Positions 35,076-46,480 of a stretch of DNA of 64,000 bases are shown here, piece by piece. Under the pieces are notes generated by a model. That model was not told where the DNA came from, did no database searches, and saw nothing but the letters and a program-made list of their open reading frames with translations. This stretch comes from Anaspis maculata (taxonomy: Eukaryota; Arthropoda; Insecta; Coleoptera; Scraptiidae). Each line of letters opens with the position of its first letter. The first letter of the stretch is position 1. The stretch covers positions 51,455,306-51,519,305 of the forward strand of contig OX421963.1 of assembly GCA_949128115.1 (NCBI GenBank). Direction: 5' to 3'. Both the position numbers and the translations under genes were made by a program.

Positions 35076-35159
35076 CGCAAAAACCTTTTCTTGGCAGCTT
35101 GGCAAACAAAGGCATGTTATTATAAGACGTAAAGTATGTGTTCGAAGGGTTTTCTAGAA

Positions 35160-37700
35160 AAAAATCAAGAAATATGCTAGTTTTTAGAGAGCTCTGTTCG
35201 TTTCTATGTTTTTTTTAAATCGTTTTACCGTTTTAAATACATTATAATAACAATTTTGGTCAGGATGTAGGAGTGACATAAGTCCACGCTGATATATCCC
35301 AGTATCCAGTGAAGTAATTTCCTATAACAAATATATGCGTCGAGGGCAAACAGTAAACAGTGTTTTACATGTCCGGTCAACGATATGCCGCAACTCTACA
35401 AGCTGCCCCATACGGGAAACAATGAATCAACATGTTCTTTTACTTAAGACATGACCACGATATATACACAAATCATTATGCCACCGTAATTTATAGCTAA
35501 CACCATATTCCCAATAGTGTAGTGTGTAGTGGTGCTTCTTAAAATGGAAATACAATGAATATGATATTCATGGGATAGATAGGCGAATTAGCAGCAGCTA
35601 AAGGGGTGGGCCAGCCCTTTAACCTTCGCCCCCGGTGATGTACGAGTAGGTATTAGTGAAATTTGAATCACTATTCGTATAAAAACATTATTGATTTTTT
35701 ATTCCTTGAATATTTTTCTTGGTTAATACCGATTAATATAGCATAGTACCTAATAGTACTGAAACCACCCCAGCTAATTCTTGAGCCCCTGAATGGGTAG
35801 ACAACCCATTATACTGGCATTTAATTCAACTTATTTGAATGGGGCCTTGCACTGCCACTTTCACACACCGAGGGCGCCACAACCGTTGGGGGGCAAATTC
35901 GACAATTTTGACGGCGTTGACGCTTCAGCGACCGACGTCCGTCATTTTATGTCTTGATTTGAAATTTGGATAACCTCTGTTTCTTGCTTGACGTCTCCAG
36001 TCACTGTCAGTTACTGGTCAAACTACTCAAACTCCCCTGTTTTTCCCGTCGTTACGGCCGCTTCATCGAAGTAGGCGCCCCCTACGGTAGTGGCGACCTC
36101 ACGTTGAGTTTTTCAATTGCAAGGCCCCAATTAATCACTTTTCCCGCTTTTGGAACCGCTTGGCCGATGATCATCTAGTATCAGGACGACTTCCCGTTGT
36201 GCCTCTCTTCTTGTTGTTCGATTATAGAGCTCTCGAGATTGTTGAGATAGGTCTGACTACGAGTTTGAACACAATAAGACACAGTATAAATTTTCAACAT
36301 AACAGCAATCTATTGACTTCTATGTACAAATCAAAATGTTTAAAGAATGGCTCGCTTCTATACCTAGTCCTACTTCCACATCGCAGGCTGACTGGTTTTC
36401 GCGGTTCAAAGTTCTTTTTGTGGTTAAATCAGATCCAACGTTTATGTTAGTGTTAGAAGTTATGTTAGGGTTAGGCCCGGCTTCAAGGCACTGCAAAAGA
36501 AGAGTGACTTCGACCACGAATGCAATCTAAGATTTGTGGGCCGGTGTGTGCGGTGGCCCCCTTTCTGTGGAGCCTCTTTTCAAAGGCTAACGCTCTTTTT
36601 GGGCTATGGTTCTCTTTTGCCCGTTTGGAAGGGATTGGATATGGCTGGCCTTTGTGGGGGCTTTAAACCTGTTTTCGTCGTGAATTGCCCCCAACGCTCA
36701 GAAAGATTCCCGTGATCGAAAGTGCCTATAACCGGAAATGTTGAAATAAATTTCGCCCTTCCAAAAACTTTCGAACCGATGGTGTACGCGAAACAATTAC
36801 TCAAATCAAGGTACTAATTTAATGTGGAGAACGTTTTGAGCACGCCCCGTATACGCGCTAGTTCGTTGTTGTTTAGCAGTTTGCGAGGGAAGACCGCAGT
36901 CAGGAGAAACAAAACGCAGAGGATTGACTATACAGGGTGTTCGCCGAAAAGCCGATGCGAAGAGGCGTCGAAATAATATTTGCCCTAACACGAAGTAATC
37001 GCCGTCTACACTATTCCTGATCGAGCCCCAATAACAATTCATTATTACAAAGTCCCTATCTGAACGATGGCGTCGTTGGGTACCGGATTGGATTCATCAG
37101 TTTCGAATAAGAACGTTTTCATTCCCGTAACAAGCTCTACATGGAATAATCCGGAACTGTCGTGGCGCTAAAACAAAATCATTAGCTTCAAGGAGGGGGG
37201 GGGTCCATCAATCCGATCAACAATTACGACTCTACGGCAGGGTCTGAACCCCGATCTCAACGCGATTCTATTTTATTTCAATTACTTGTTTTTTTCACGT
37301 AGTTCTCAAAATTTACATTTTCCGAATACCTAGGAGCTTCAGAAACGCAGAGGAAGCTCACCCGCGAGTTTCCAGATCTAACCCACTAGGTCCGGTGCTC
37401 TGAGTACCGCAGTCACAAAGCCAAGTCCAGAGGGCCCAAGAGCGCGAATACCTTTCTATGAAGGTATCCAACAAAGGACGAGGCTTGACAGTGGCTGTAC
37501 CTGATGGCAGACAGTAGCGCAGATACCAGCACGTGCAGGCAGATTCAGAACGCACGCGTGAGCCCCATCATACATTTTTCACGACAAAGCCTAACCGTAA
37601 GCAACTACCCCAACTCACCCAAACTAACCCTCCGCCCGCCGAGGTTATCACTTCGCCACACGAGATACCGAAACGAGAGACCTCATTTCTATTGGGCCTG
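35160..37700. other. intergenic region, no gene recognised
   Basis: Includes a CAGGGTG end after TA at 36929-36937 without a visible partner. 35860-36180 is somewhat richer in CpG (GACGGCGTTGACG, CGACCGACGTCCG) and could be a promoter. No exon could be tied to it. Confidence 0.3.
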
Positions 37701-38200
37701 GATCATTTAGGGGTTTCAACTCGACATCCTCGAGGCGGGCTAGAGCTCATCGTCGAGGGAACGCGACTCAGCATCCTGGAGGGGGTTCGAAACACTTCCG
37801 TCAACGGGTCCCAACTCTACGACTTGGAGAAGGGTCGAAACTCAACACCGGAAGGGCCTTGGCATATCGACCTGGCGAAGGGCTGGAACTCGTTGTCGGA
37901 GGGCTCTGACTCTACACCTGGAGGCGGGTCAAGACTCAACGTTCAAGGGCTCTGACACGACATCCTAGAGGGGGTTGCAACTAAGAGTAGCAACTCATCA
38001 GCCTCTAGGAGGATCAAAACTCAACCTGGAGGGTTCTCCACTCAACGTGCCCCCAAGGGGACCAAAACACGTCTCCGAAGGGTTCCAACTCGACTCTCTC
38101 CAGGGGGCCTTTGAGACACATCAGCCAGGGAATCGACTCGTCATCCTCCAAGTGGGCTGGGACTCGCGCTTGGGACGTAGGGGAGTGGGGTTATTCGCCC
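37700..38200 (+). repeat. degenerate GC-rich minisatellite, about 24-bp unit
   Basis: A repeating GGG-NNN-NACTC-NNCATCCTGGAG-like unit gives an open frame with residue pattern G-x-x-L-x-x-L-E-G (GTRLSILEG, GSQLYDLEKG). The frame is broken by stops at about 37953. Composition differs sharply from the flanks. Probably non-coding, although an old repeat protein cannot be excluded. Confidence 0.55.
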
Positions 38201-38749
38201 ACTCTTGGCCCCCTTTGGCTATGCCACTGACCACCAGTATCCACAAGAAGTTCTCGGTTCCAGCTTTGTATGTTGAATTGGATTTGGACTGTTGACTTAA
38301 TGCTTAAACCTACTCGTATATACAAAATCAGGAATAATATGAATTTTTACTACCTTCAGCGCGCAGACAAGATAATTTTGTTGTTTTGTCTTCCCCCTCT
38401 TTTAAAAGGAAATAATCAAATACAAAATTTTGAAAGTCTTGAGGCTCTTGGCACTCTAATATCCGGGGCCGGGGCCCCTAAAGCCTTAAGTGAAAATAAT
38501 TCTTAGAGAATCCGTGATACAGACACACCTCTATTGCCTGTGTGTAGGCCCCCAAACCTGTTGTCATGGGGTCCGCCAAGGTAACTTTAAAATGGAAAAA
38601 ATAGGAAAACAATGTAGTGTTTCTCACCTAAGTATTATGCAAAAAAAATTACCATTGAGGGAAGAAATTGAAATTTTTGGATTTCACCTAAATTTTTCAG
38701 CAGTATTTTTTACAAACAAGAGAAATTGGGGGCCCCATCAGATGATTGA

Positions 38750-38798
38750 GGCCCGGGGCGGACCGCCCCCACCGCGCCCCCTCCTTAGTCCGCCACTG
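38750..38798. mobile_element. isolated hAT-like terminus
   Basis: Read on the minus strand it begins CAGTGGCGGACTAAGGAGG, then G-rich GGGGGCGG sequence, like many insect hAT non-autonomous ends. A similar CAGTGGCATAGCCAAAGGGG end lies at about 38211-38235. Neither partner end was found. Confidence 0.4.
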
Positions 38799-38987
38799 AG
38801 CTTTGACATGATACATCTCAAGAAATGAAATCACTCCGTGACTTTCTGAAAACGGGAAAAAAGTTCAGCAAATGATATCTTTGTGTCAAATACCCCGAAC
38901 TAACTGTCTAAGTCAAAATCATCGTTATAATAACATTGGACAGTGATGGAAGCAGAATTACAAAACATCAATTTTAAGTTAAAAGGA

Positions 38988-39025
38988 GGTTGTTTGTCTT
39001 CTTTTGTTGGAGAAGACAAACAACC
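38988..39025. repeat. 15-bp perfect hairpin
   Basis: GGTTGTTTGTCTTCT (38988-39002) pairs with AGAAGACAAACAACC (39011-39025) around an 8-base loop. Significance unknown. Confidence 0.7.
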
Positions 39026-40390
39026 CTCTTTTATATTATATAGTCCGGAGGTTAACCGCCTGAACCTTGCAAATCGTGATACCGCGATGCCGTTTGGTAC
39101 GAATGTTATCTATACCAGTACCTTCATTTTGAGATATGGAGCCATCGCCGAATCCTATGCAGGGCCTCAGGGTCGCGGGTTGTCTACTTACCAGGGGCAA
39201 TTTTCAAAAATCACGCCATTACTTAATTCCATTTTGACGCTGATTTTTGGTTGGATCATGGTATTAGTGAGAGTGAGTCTCACAAAATTATCTTACAGTA
39301 ACTTTCTGACATGCCCGACCGGGTTGCCTGCTGTTTCAGGGGCAGGTAATGCCAAATTGGCGCGAATGAAAGTATACTTTTCGACCTGCGTTTCTAGCTC
39401 AGAAAAAACAGTTTTTGAGGTCAAACAAATTCGTAGAAGCAATTTTATGGTTGTTTTGAATTGGGAATTCAATGCTTCGCAACATATTTCAAATCCCCAG
39501 AAATCCTCTCGTAGTTTTTTTTTTCTGCATGAGGTCAAAGACCAAAAAAATTAATTGTGTTATTTTCACTCTGACAGAAATTTGCACCAATGATTTTTTG
39601 TAGCCCATTGAATTGTGAACATATTGATATATCAACAGTCTCTCTACAACATATGGTTCTCAAAATAGAGCGTCTGGAAGAAAGAGCATATTTCGTAACA
39701 GCGTCGTGCCCTTTGCTCTGGAAACTACAGTTACCGTAGCGACAAAAAAATTCCAACTGAAGATATCTATTGAATGCTTCATGCTAGAACTGTAAAAATA
39801 GTTTCAAACTCTTCGTCTCTAACTACAGATTGAGAAGCTTTAATAGGGTATGTGACTGTGTCAGATTTTATTGGTTTTATGTCTTTGTAATGAACAAGTG
39901 GAAATTGAAATGTAGCTTGAGCAATATTTCTCGATGATACATTGATTAATTGATGAGAAAAGTGAAATTAAAAATTAAATTATTTTAAATCAATGTCACG
40001 TGACCTAAAACGCGCCACGATTGGGTGTGACGTCAATCTTCATATCTGTCATTTCTCATCTGTCACCGGAGCGGAGTTGTCACGTAGCGTCTGACGAAAC
40101 GTGTCGGTGATTTCACCTGAAAATAAAATGAGATCCCAGCTTTCTCGAGAGCGAATAGCAGTACGCTGCCTTAAATGGACGCTGTAATGGTTGGGCAGTT
40201 TATTATATTAAAACTGTGGGCACATTCACAAAAATGTGGTAGTCTAAACTCTAAAGTCTGACCACTAACTTCACTTTTAATAACATAACCTCAAATCTCA
40301 AATTGTGTTTTATTATCATTTATCGATTATACATATAACACATATGATACTTAATATAATTTAAGGTACCTACCAAGCTCATACACCTAC

Positions 40391-40582
40391 ATCAAAATGG
40401 TATTCACAGAAATAGATGGACGACTTCGAAGATAATCCATTCGGATCCCTTCTTGCAAGTTCCAGCCACTTTCTTCTTATGTGTGCTTTTTTGGGTACCA
40501 CAATGAAAAGTTACTGTGGGGAACTTCTTCCCTTGTTTTTGCAAAGAGGCACTACACACCAGTGATAGGATTTTCCACTCAT
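40391..40582 (-). pseudogene. THAP domain exon with one in-frame stop
   Basis: Read from ATG at 40582: MSGKSYHWCVVPLCKNKG, then a stop (TAA, 40513-40511), then LFIVVPKKAHIRRKWLELA and a short GLSSKSSIYFCEYHF tail. The ligands fit the C2CH THAP zinc finger (C-x4-C ... C-x2-H), and the invariant Trp of KWLELA is kept. All 64 codons stay in one frame apart from the stop. A donor GAT|gtaggt follows at 40390. THAP domains give sequence-specific DNA binding in P-element transposases. With no downstream exon, this is a relic. Confidence 0.8.
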
Positions 40583-40704
40583 TGTTCTCCAAACAGAACA
40601 GCGTCCTTGCTGTGTCTATGGTCCTTGCGAACATGTGACGGTTTGTTTACATTCGCGAATGACACTTGACAGTTTATGAACTGTGACGTCACAATGGCCG
40701 TTGA

Positions 40705-40712
40705 CTTTTATA
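40705..40712 (-). promoter_or_regulatory. TATA box of the THAP element
   Basis: Minus-strand TATAAAAG lies about 120 nt upstream of the THAP ATG and 140 nt inside the right terminal repeat. A TGACGTCA (CRE-like) palindrome at 40684-40691 is close by. Confidence 0.4.
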
Positions 40713-40890
40713 AAGCGTTTGGGCGCCAAATATTTGACCGAAATAAAAAAGATTTTTTCTACGTAAAATAAACATGCTTTGATCCAAATAAATATTACTT
40801 TCAGTTAAAACCAAGCAATTGGAAATTATTTAGACCAAAATTGAAAAACCGTCACATACCCTATTGCGAGAACACTTACCTAGGCATATA

Positions 40891-41440
40891 CAGGGTGTAC
40901 CATAGAAACGAACGGAGCTCTCTGAAAACGAACACATTCTTGCATGTTTCTCTGGGAAAACCTTCAAACACAAATTTTACGCCCAAAAACGATATGGATT
41001 CATTCATTAAGCTCAAATGAGTTATTTGAAGGCAGTTTCAAAGTTACAGCTCACATCCTAGATGTTAAGTGAGTTCCACAAAATCGTTGATTTTTACTGT
41101 CAAGAGGATGTAAGAGCGAATGTGGGAGAGCTCCACAGGAGGGTTGCGACAGTGACCTTTTTTAGTCTTTTACGATAGTCAATATTAGATCCACAATCTC
41201 ACGCTGAAAGAGTCACTCTTCCAACATTCCCGTGGTATCAGACCTTCTATATTTTTCCTAATATCTCGCTACTGTAACAATCAACGATTTTGTGGTATGT
41301 ACCACCATATCATCCAAGATGTGAGCTATGACTCTACAGCTACATTCAATAATCTCATTTGAGCTCAGCAAACAAATGGATGTCGTTATTAGAAGTAACG
41401 TATGTCTTCGAAGGCTTTCCTCTACGAAGGCGCAGAGCGG
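40891..41440. mobile_element. foldback with TA|CAGGGTGTACCATAG left end, right end lost
   Basis: The left arm (GAACGGAGCTCTCTGAAAAC, CTCAAATGAG) is mirrored at about 41345-41430 (CTCATTTGAGCTCAG, CGAAGGCTTTCCTCT). The right CACCCTG end is absent. A relative lies inverted at about 35.06-35.21 kb. Confidence 0.55.
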
Positions 41441-41489
41441 ACATCAGAGTTTTTTTATGATTTCGAAAAAAAAATCACGAAATTATGGG

Positions 41490-41665
41490 AATATAGTGAG
41501 AATTCTGAGTTTAAAGTCGGAATTCTGAGATTAAAGTCAGAATTCTGAGTTTGAAAGTCGGAATTCTGAGTTTGAAAGTCAGAATTCTGAGTTTCAAACT
41601 CGGAATTCTGCGCGCGCACAATTCTGAGTTTCAAAGTCAGAATTCCGCGCGCGCATCGGCAGGAA
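41490..41665 (+). repeat. 21-23 bp minisatellite rich in GAATTC
   Basis: About seven diverged copies of GAATTCTGAGTTTGAAAGTC follow each other, the later ones partly inverted, ending with CGCGCGC runs. Non-coding. Confidence 0.8.
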
Positions 41666-41993
41666 TCGAGATGGTTGATTAAATGGCGATTGAGGAGTTG
41701 ACGACCTTCACGATACCTACTTACTCGCTAAGTATTTAATAAAATCTTCGGGAGATGTAACAACTTGTGCCTTTCTTGTGAAAATCTTGGAAAGCTAATT
41801 TTGATACATTGCTGCATTGTAACTTGTAAGCCATGTCAACCGATTATGTTGAGGTCTGAAAACCTGTAAGTTCGAGGACATCTAGAATACCCCTCGTACT
41901 TGCTTCATGATTTTTTTTTTGCAAAAATCTGTCGACTGGTTTTTACTGGCAGAACTTTAAAAAAGTGTAACGCTAATTTTGCCCAGCAGTGTA

Positions 41994-43468
41994 CAGGGTC
42001 ATTCAAAAAAGATGTCCACCCCCATTTTTCTCAAGATTCGTTGAAGCTATCTAGTTGTGGTAAAAACCGTTGGATTCAGCTGGGTTTTCTAATCAAATTA
42101 GATATGTCAATAAAACTACTTTACCAAAACTCTGAGTACGGGGGCACCTCAAAATCTTGGGCAATTCTTTTTTACACTGCACAATATTGAAAGATATGTC
42201 ATTGAAAAGCCCTTAAAAGTTTCAATGGACAAGTGCAAAAAGTTTCCGAAAATTTCCAGCGGTTTTCATTTTATGACAGAAAACAAAAACCTGGAAAAAC
42301 ACGTTTTTATGTATTTATGTATAAAATGAGAATAAATGAGAATTTTATCAAACTGCAAACTGCATTCGATAGAACTCATCTAAACGGTCAGTATGATGTC
42401 TAACCGAGTGTTCAACTCAATATGCAATAGCTATTTTAGAATTTTCAGGCAATAGGGTAGTGACCGATTTTTTTATTATAATTTTTTTTTAAAGTTCACT
42501 TCTTGATAAGTGACGCTATATAGTTAACAGATTTTTTTCGTAAGTTTTCTTGGTAAAAAGAAATTATGAAAGTTTTCGATCATTTCAAATTTGGCGCGAT
42601 GACGTCACAATCTTTCATAGGCAGAGAAGCAGGCTTGACAACACTACAAAACTTACTACAAAAAGCACTAGCGTCAACCCGTCAATGCTCATAACAGCTG
42701 ATTGTTATATTGTTAACGCTTTGTGTATCTGTGCGGTGATTCGTGTTGTTTAGTTGTTTTGCTTGAAAATATGAAAAGTTGGTAAAATCTTTCATGATTT
42801 ATGAATATTTCAAAACTACATCAGACTTCAATGGTTATGTTATGCTGGCAAACGTCAACGTCAACACTGACACACAGGCAACGGAGGTGGGGTCATCCCC
42901 ACTACTGTCAAAAGATTGAAACGTCACAGCCCGCCTTACAGCTCGGTAGATTTGAAATCGTTCGCAAAAGTAGCCACTTTCAAGGCAGATTTTGAGACAC
43001 TTGGAACTTTTTTTTTCTCGAATTTTCACGAAACGTAGTCTTGTTATTAAGGCTCTACTTTCGATCAGTATGATTTTTTTTAATATTTTTCGATGGTGGT
43101 CACTACCCTATTCAATTTAACCTAGGTATCCAAATCTTCATTTCAGAATACATATTTCAAAATTTCAAAATAGCCATTGCATATTGAGTTACACATCATA
43201 TTGGCCGTTTTGATGAGTTCTATTGAATGCAGTTTGCAGTTTGAAAAAATTCTCATTGATTCTCATTTTATACATAAAAACGTGTTTTCCAGATTTTTGT
43301 TTTCTGCCATAAAATGAAAACCGCTGGAAATTTTCAAAAACTTTTTGCACTTGTCGATTGAAACTTTTTAAGGCCTTTTCAATGACATATCACTCAATAT
43401 TGTGCAACTCGCTAGCTTCAACGGATCTTTAGTGAAATGGGAGTGAACATCTTTTTTGAATGATTCTG
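41994..43468. mobile_element. foldback element I, TA|CAGGGTCATTCAAAAAAG ends
   Basis: Ends CAGGGTCATTCAAAAAAGAT and ATCTTTTTTGAATGATTCTG are flanked by TA. The arms share CACTTGTC-ATTGAAAC, GGTTTTCATTTTATG and TGCAGTTTG in inverted order. The central part is unpaired and has a TGACGTCA near 42600. 1.47 kb, no coding region. Confidence 0.8.
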
Positions 43469-43743
43469 TATAGTATGGGGGCATAGGTCGTGCCATGTGC
43501 AGCTTCGTGAAAATATATAGAGTTATGTCTTAATCGATTTCTGGGGGATCAAGGACCATGAAAAATTATGGTAGAATATTGGCATCTACTGCAGGCAAAT
43601 ATGGTGGAGGCGCCAAAATGGGCTACATCTGGTAATAAGAAACTGGCTGTAGCTCGTTTGTTTTTCAACGGATTTCGACATCTGGAACGTCATTTTGTAG
43701 ACAAAAAGAATTATCTTCTCATTTCATACCTAAATTCACAATC

Positions 43744-44066
43744 GAGTATTATACTTTAAAAAAAAAAAAAAATTTTTGATGGAATCAGAAACTATATTGG
43801 AAAATAACTGACCCGTATTTTTTTATTCAGCCAAAAATCGTATCGTTTGGTCGCAATAAATAAACGAAATTCCCATATTCTGCCTATTTCTGACGTCATT
43901 TACACAGGCGGTATAGGCGGTGACTCGCTGTGACGTCAGAAATAGTTGATGTTATTTATTTATTGCGCCCAAACGATACGGTTTTTGACTGAATAAAAAA
44001 ACACGGGTCAATTATTTTTCAATGTAGTTTTCATTTCAATCAAAAAATTTTTTTAGTATAATACTC
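43744..44066. mobile_element. palindromic MITE, GAGTATTATACT ends
   Basis: GAGTATTATACT (43744) and AGTATAATACTC (to 44066) are the ends of a palindrome pairing throughout. Shared blocks are GACCCGTATTTTTTTATTCA / TGAATAAAAAAACACGGGTC and TATTTCTGACGTCA / TGACGTCAGAAATA. Confidence 0.8.
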
Positions 44067-44102
44067 CATAGTCATTTCGTGAAACTGTCAAAATTGTCAC
44101 TT

Positions 44103-44267
44103 ATAATAGCTCAAGGGTCTTGATAATTCGAAATAACTTGATACATTTTCGAAAGCGGGTTGTTCGGCAACATCCCGACGCCGAAGGCGGAGGTATGTTG
44201 CCACAGAGAAACCCGCTTGAGGAAAGTTATCAATTATGAGGATTTGTCAAGACTCGAGGGCTATTCG
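44103..44267. mobile_element. 165-bp palindromic MITE
   Basis: AATAGCTCAAGGGTCTTGA pairs with TCAAGACTCGAGGGCTATT. Inner GAAAGCGGGTT..GGCAACAT pairs with ATGTTGCC..AACCCGCTTG. No coding sequence. Confidence 0.7.
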
Positions 44268-44336
44268 GTAAGAAAATTTTTTGTCCAATAAGAAAAAGAA
44301 ATTAAAATTGAAAAGAACAATGCTTAGTGGCTACGT

Positions 44337-44637
44337 TTACACCGTGGCTTTGATCCGCGACCTAAGCACTAAATTCGACCTAAATAAATTTAGTCCACGT
44401 GGTGTAAACGATCGCAAAAAAGGACCAAATTTGGACCAAGTAGCTTGGGTCAGGTCCCCGGTTAGCCGTGGACTAAAGTAAATTTAGTTTTTAGATTCAT
44501 TGAGTCTAAGTTCATATTTTGGAATAGGTCGGCCGCGTTAGTCTGCTGGTGAAAATGCTGGAAGAGGAGAATTACTTTAGGTGGAATTTGGGTCAGTGCT
44601 TGGGTCAGTCCAGTTTTAGTCCACCGGTGTAAACGTA
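44337..44637. mobile_element. 300-bp MITE, TGGCTACGTTTACACCG ends, copy 2
   Basis: Same ends and body as the element at 32446-32746, same orientation, few differences. It interrupts the 3' side of the DUF3504-like reading frame. Confidence 0.85.
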
Positions 44638-44639
44638 GC

Positions 44640-45098
44640 CAATAAATAGAACATATTCTATTTATTTGATCAAGTTCAGTTGAACTCAACGGCACCGCGC
44701 TTGTTTTTCTTCTCAATGGATCGGCTTGAAGTCGTTTGTGTGTGGCATCTCGGGCATTTCTTGCTTGTTTAAAAATCACGCTGTTGAAAGGATCTGTGAG
44801 GATGTTGAACTCGTTGCAATATTTTTGTTGCAGGAGTTTGCTTGTAATTTTCCAAACTGTCTTGACCGTTGTTTCTTTGAATTCGCTTCCATCTTTTTTC
44901 TTCATATTACAAGCCCAATCCTTGAGTATCAGCGCTGCTCTTGTTCGCTCCGGCTTCCGTTTAGGACGTATTTTCTTTCCGTGCCAGGAACACTTTCCAC
45001 GTGTACTTATCACTGTTCGCTGTTGTTTTTGGGGTTGTCGCTTCAATCGTTTTGTCGATTTCTTCCATGGATTGATTTCCGAATCGTTGAAATGACAT
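44640..45098 (-). pseudogene. Crypton-like / DUF3504 recombinase N-terminal remnant
   Basis: From ATG 45098 (minus): MSFQRFGNQSMEEIDK, then TTANSDKYTWKVFLARKEN. A frame change near 44965 leads to ALILKDWACNMKKKDGSEFK, VKTVWKITSKLLQQKYCNEF, NILTDPFNSVIFKQARNARD and PLSSTELDQI. The run KKDGSEF..T..(R/K)..LLQ.KY..FNI..D..F and the closing (T/S)xxEL matches the N-terminal part of Crypton-type tyrosine recombinases and their DUF3504 descendants (KCTD1, QRICH1, ZMYM families). The catalytic half (R...HxxR...Y) is gone: the 300-bp MITE lies immediately after. Family recognition is from memory of motif order. Confidence 0.55.
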
Positions 45099-45405
45099 TT
45101 TGTACTAAAAATTCGACAGCAGTGAAAAGTAAACATTTTTCCGTTGCTACAGTAATCCAGATGACATAAGTGAAAATAGCCCATAAGCACTCTTCAGTTA
45201 AATGTTCTCTTGATTGGCTGTCTTTGAACACGTGACTGTAGATACACAAATTCTATTATTGGATTTTTGTATAGGTAGGTAAAAAATTTTCTTCATAAGA
45301 TGTCTCGGCCCCGTTCATTGAAAACTGCATTCGTGTGCACTGAGGGTATGCAACCCAAAATATCCCTGTGTTGTCCAAGTCCTCACCCCTCACCCCCTGT
45401 TCGGT

Positions 45406-46200
45406 GTGCCTGGCACTTGGCTGTCAGGCGCAAGCGTAAACGAGCTCCAGCACTTTCTTCGGCCGTCTTCGGCATTCTTCGGCTTTCTTTCCGCTCGTGC
45501 CTTTGCCGCTTCGTTCGAAGCGGTGTCGATCTCCGTACGTCGAGCGGGAAGCCACGCCGTCTTTTTTTTGGTCATCGTTCTCGCGGCCATCTTGTCGTGC
45601 CATCGGCGTACATTCGTACTCGACCAGAAGCCCATCCAAGGCCCATCGCGTCCGATAGTGACTCCTGGAGGATCTCTGCAGCATCTCCAAGTCCAGAAAG
45701 CGGCAGTTTTCACCGCTTTCACCGGGGAGCGGCTTGGACCAGCCAGCCGCACACAAAGCTCCAGTTTCGGACGGGATCGAGGCGTTCGTCCGCCATTTTG
45801 GTGACGAACACGGGCACTCGTGCATTTCAAAAGGAAATCCACCACCAGAACGGCCATCCACCACGACGCCGCCTTCGGACTCCGCCAGGACGACGCCGCC
45901 ACCGAATAAGATCCCGTAAGTTCCATATTTTCCATTGTTTTTACCATTTACCGTTTATTCCCGTTTGCCGGGGTGTATACCTTCAGTGCAGTTCGTCTCG
46001 TTTTCAGGACGCCACTCGGCGCCAGCGAATCTGCCCCCGATCAGAACCACTCGGATTTTTCATTTCATTTAATTCACATTGTTTTTTTTTTATTGTTTTG
46101 TAATTCTGTCTGTTTGTGTTTTTTTTTCTTTTGTTTTGCATTAAAGTTTTTGATTGTTGTTGTGAATTTTATTTCTGACTGTCGCTTGCTGCTTTCCTAA
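45406..46200 (+). other. GC-rich patch with possible spliced gene end
   Basis: 45420-45915 is CpG-rich and stop-poor in several frames on both strands, so the coding strand cannot be fixed by length. On plus, a good donor CCC|gtaagt (45916) and acceptor tctcgttttcag|GAC (46007) would remove a 92-bp intron. They join a frame with VSDGIEAFVRHFGDEHGHS and TTTPPSDSARTTPPP to PTPLGASESAPDQNHSD. ATTAAA is at 46140. Downstream residues are T-run translation. Minus frames (for example one with FERSGKGTSGKKAEECRRRP) look equally plausible. Function unknown. Confidence 0.3.
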
Positions 46201-46480
46201 TCCAAGAGTTATTGTTTTAATGCAGTCTTCATCGGAAGGCTGCCGTCTTTATGTGTACCGCGCTAACATAAGATATGCTAAATTCCGCCGGTTTTTGAAG
46301 GTTATCCGATATTTTTGAAACCTAGCGGTATCATAGATCTTGAGGTCTTGAGGTGCCCTTTCTGAATTTCTACTTTTCTACTCCGTATCTTTTCCGTTTT
46401 GGCCGCCATATTGAAAAGATGGTGCCCAAAAAACAGTTTTTTTGCGCAATGGGAAAAAGGCGCTTTTAGCTTCACTTTGT

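Larger units (their letters stand above)
39842..40865 (-). mobile_element. THAP-bearing TIR element, P-element-like remnant
   Basis: Exact 15-bp inverted ends AATAGGGTATGTGAC (39842-39856) and GTCACATACCCTATT (40851-40865) enclose 1.02 kb. It contains a THAP-domain exon on the minus strand with a TATA box between it and the right end, the usual P-element layout. The rest of the transposase is missing. No 8-bp target duplication could be seen. Confidence 0.7.

Noticed and set aside
36455..36475. TTAGGGTTAGG as telomeric sequence
   Set aside because: Fewer than two units, with no array. The arthropod telomere repeat would normally be TTAGG. Chance match.
38943..39554. 203-codon open frame on plus
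   Set aside because: It crosses a hairpin and a GTCCGGAGG repeat end and contains AT-rich noncoding-like residues. No motif matches a known family; it is treated as repeat-derived.
44726..45169. Plus-strand frame of 147 codons across the Crypton remnant
   Set aside because: It is the antisense shadow of the DUF3504-like reading on minus, rich in Cys/Phe/Leu without any motif.
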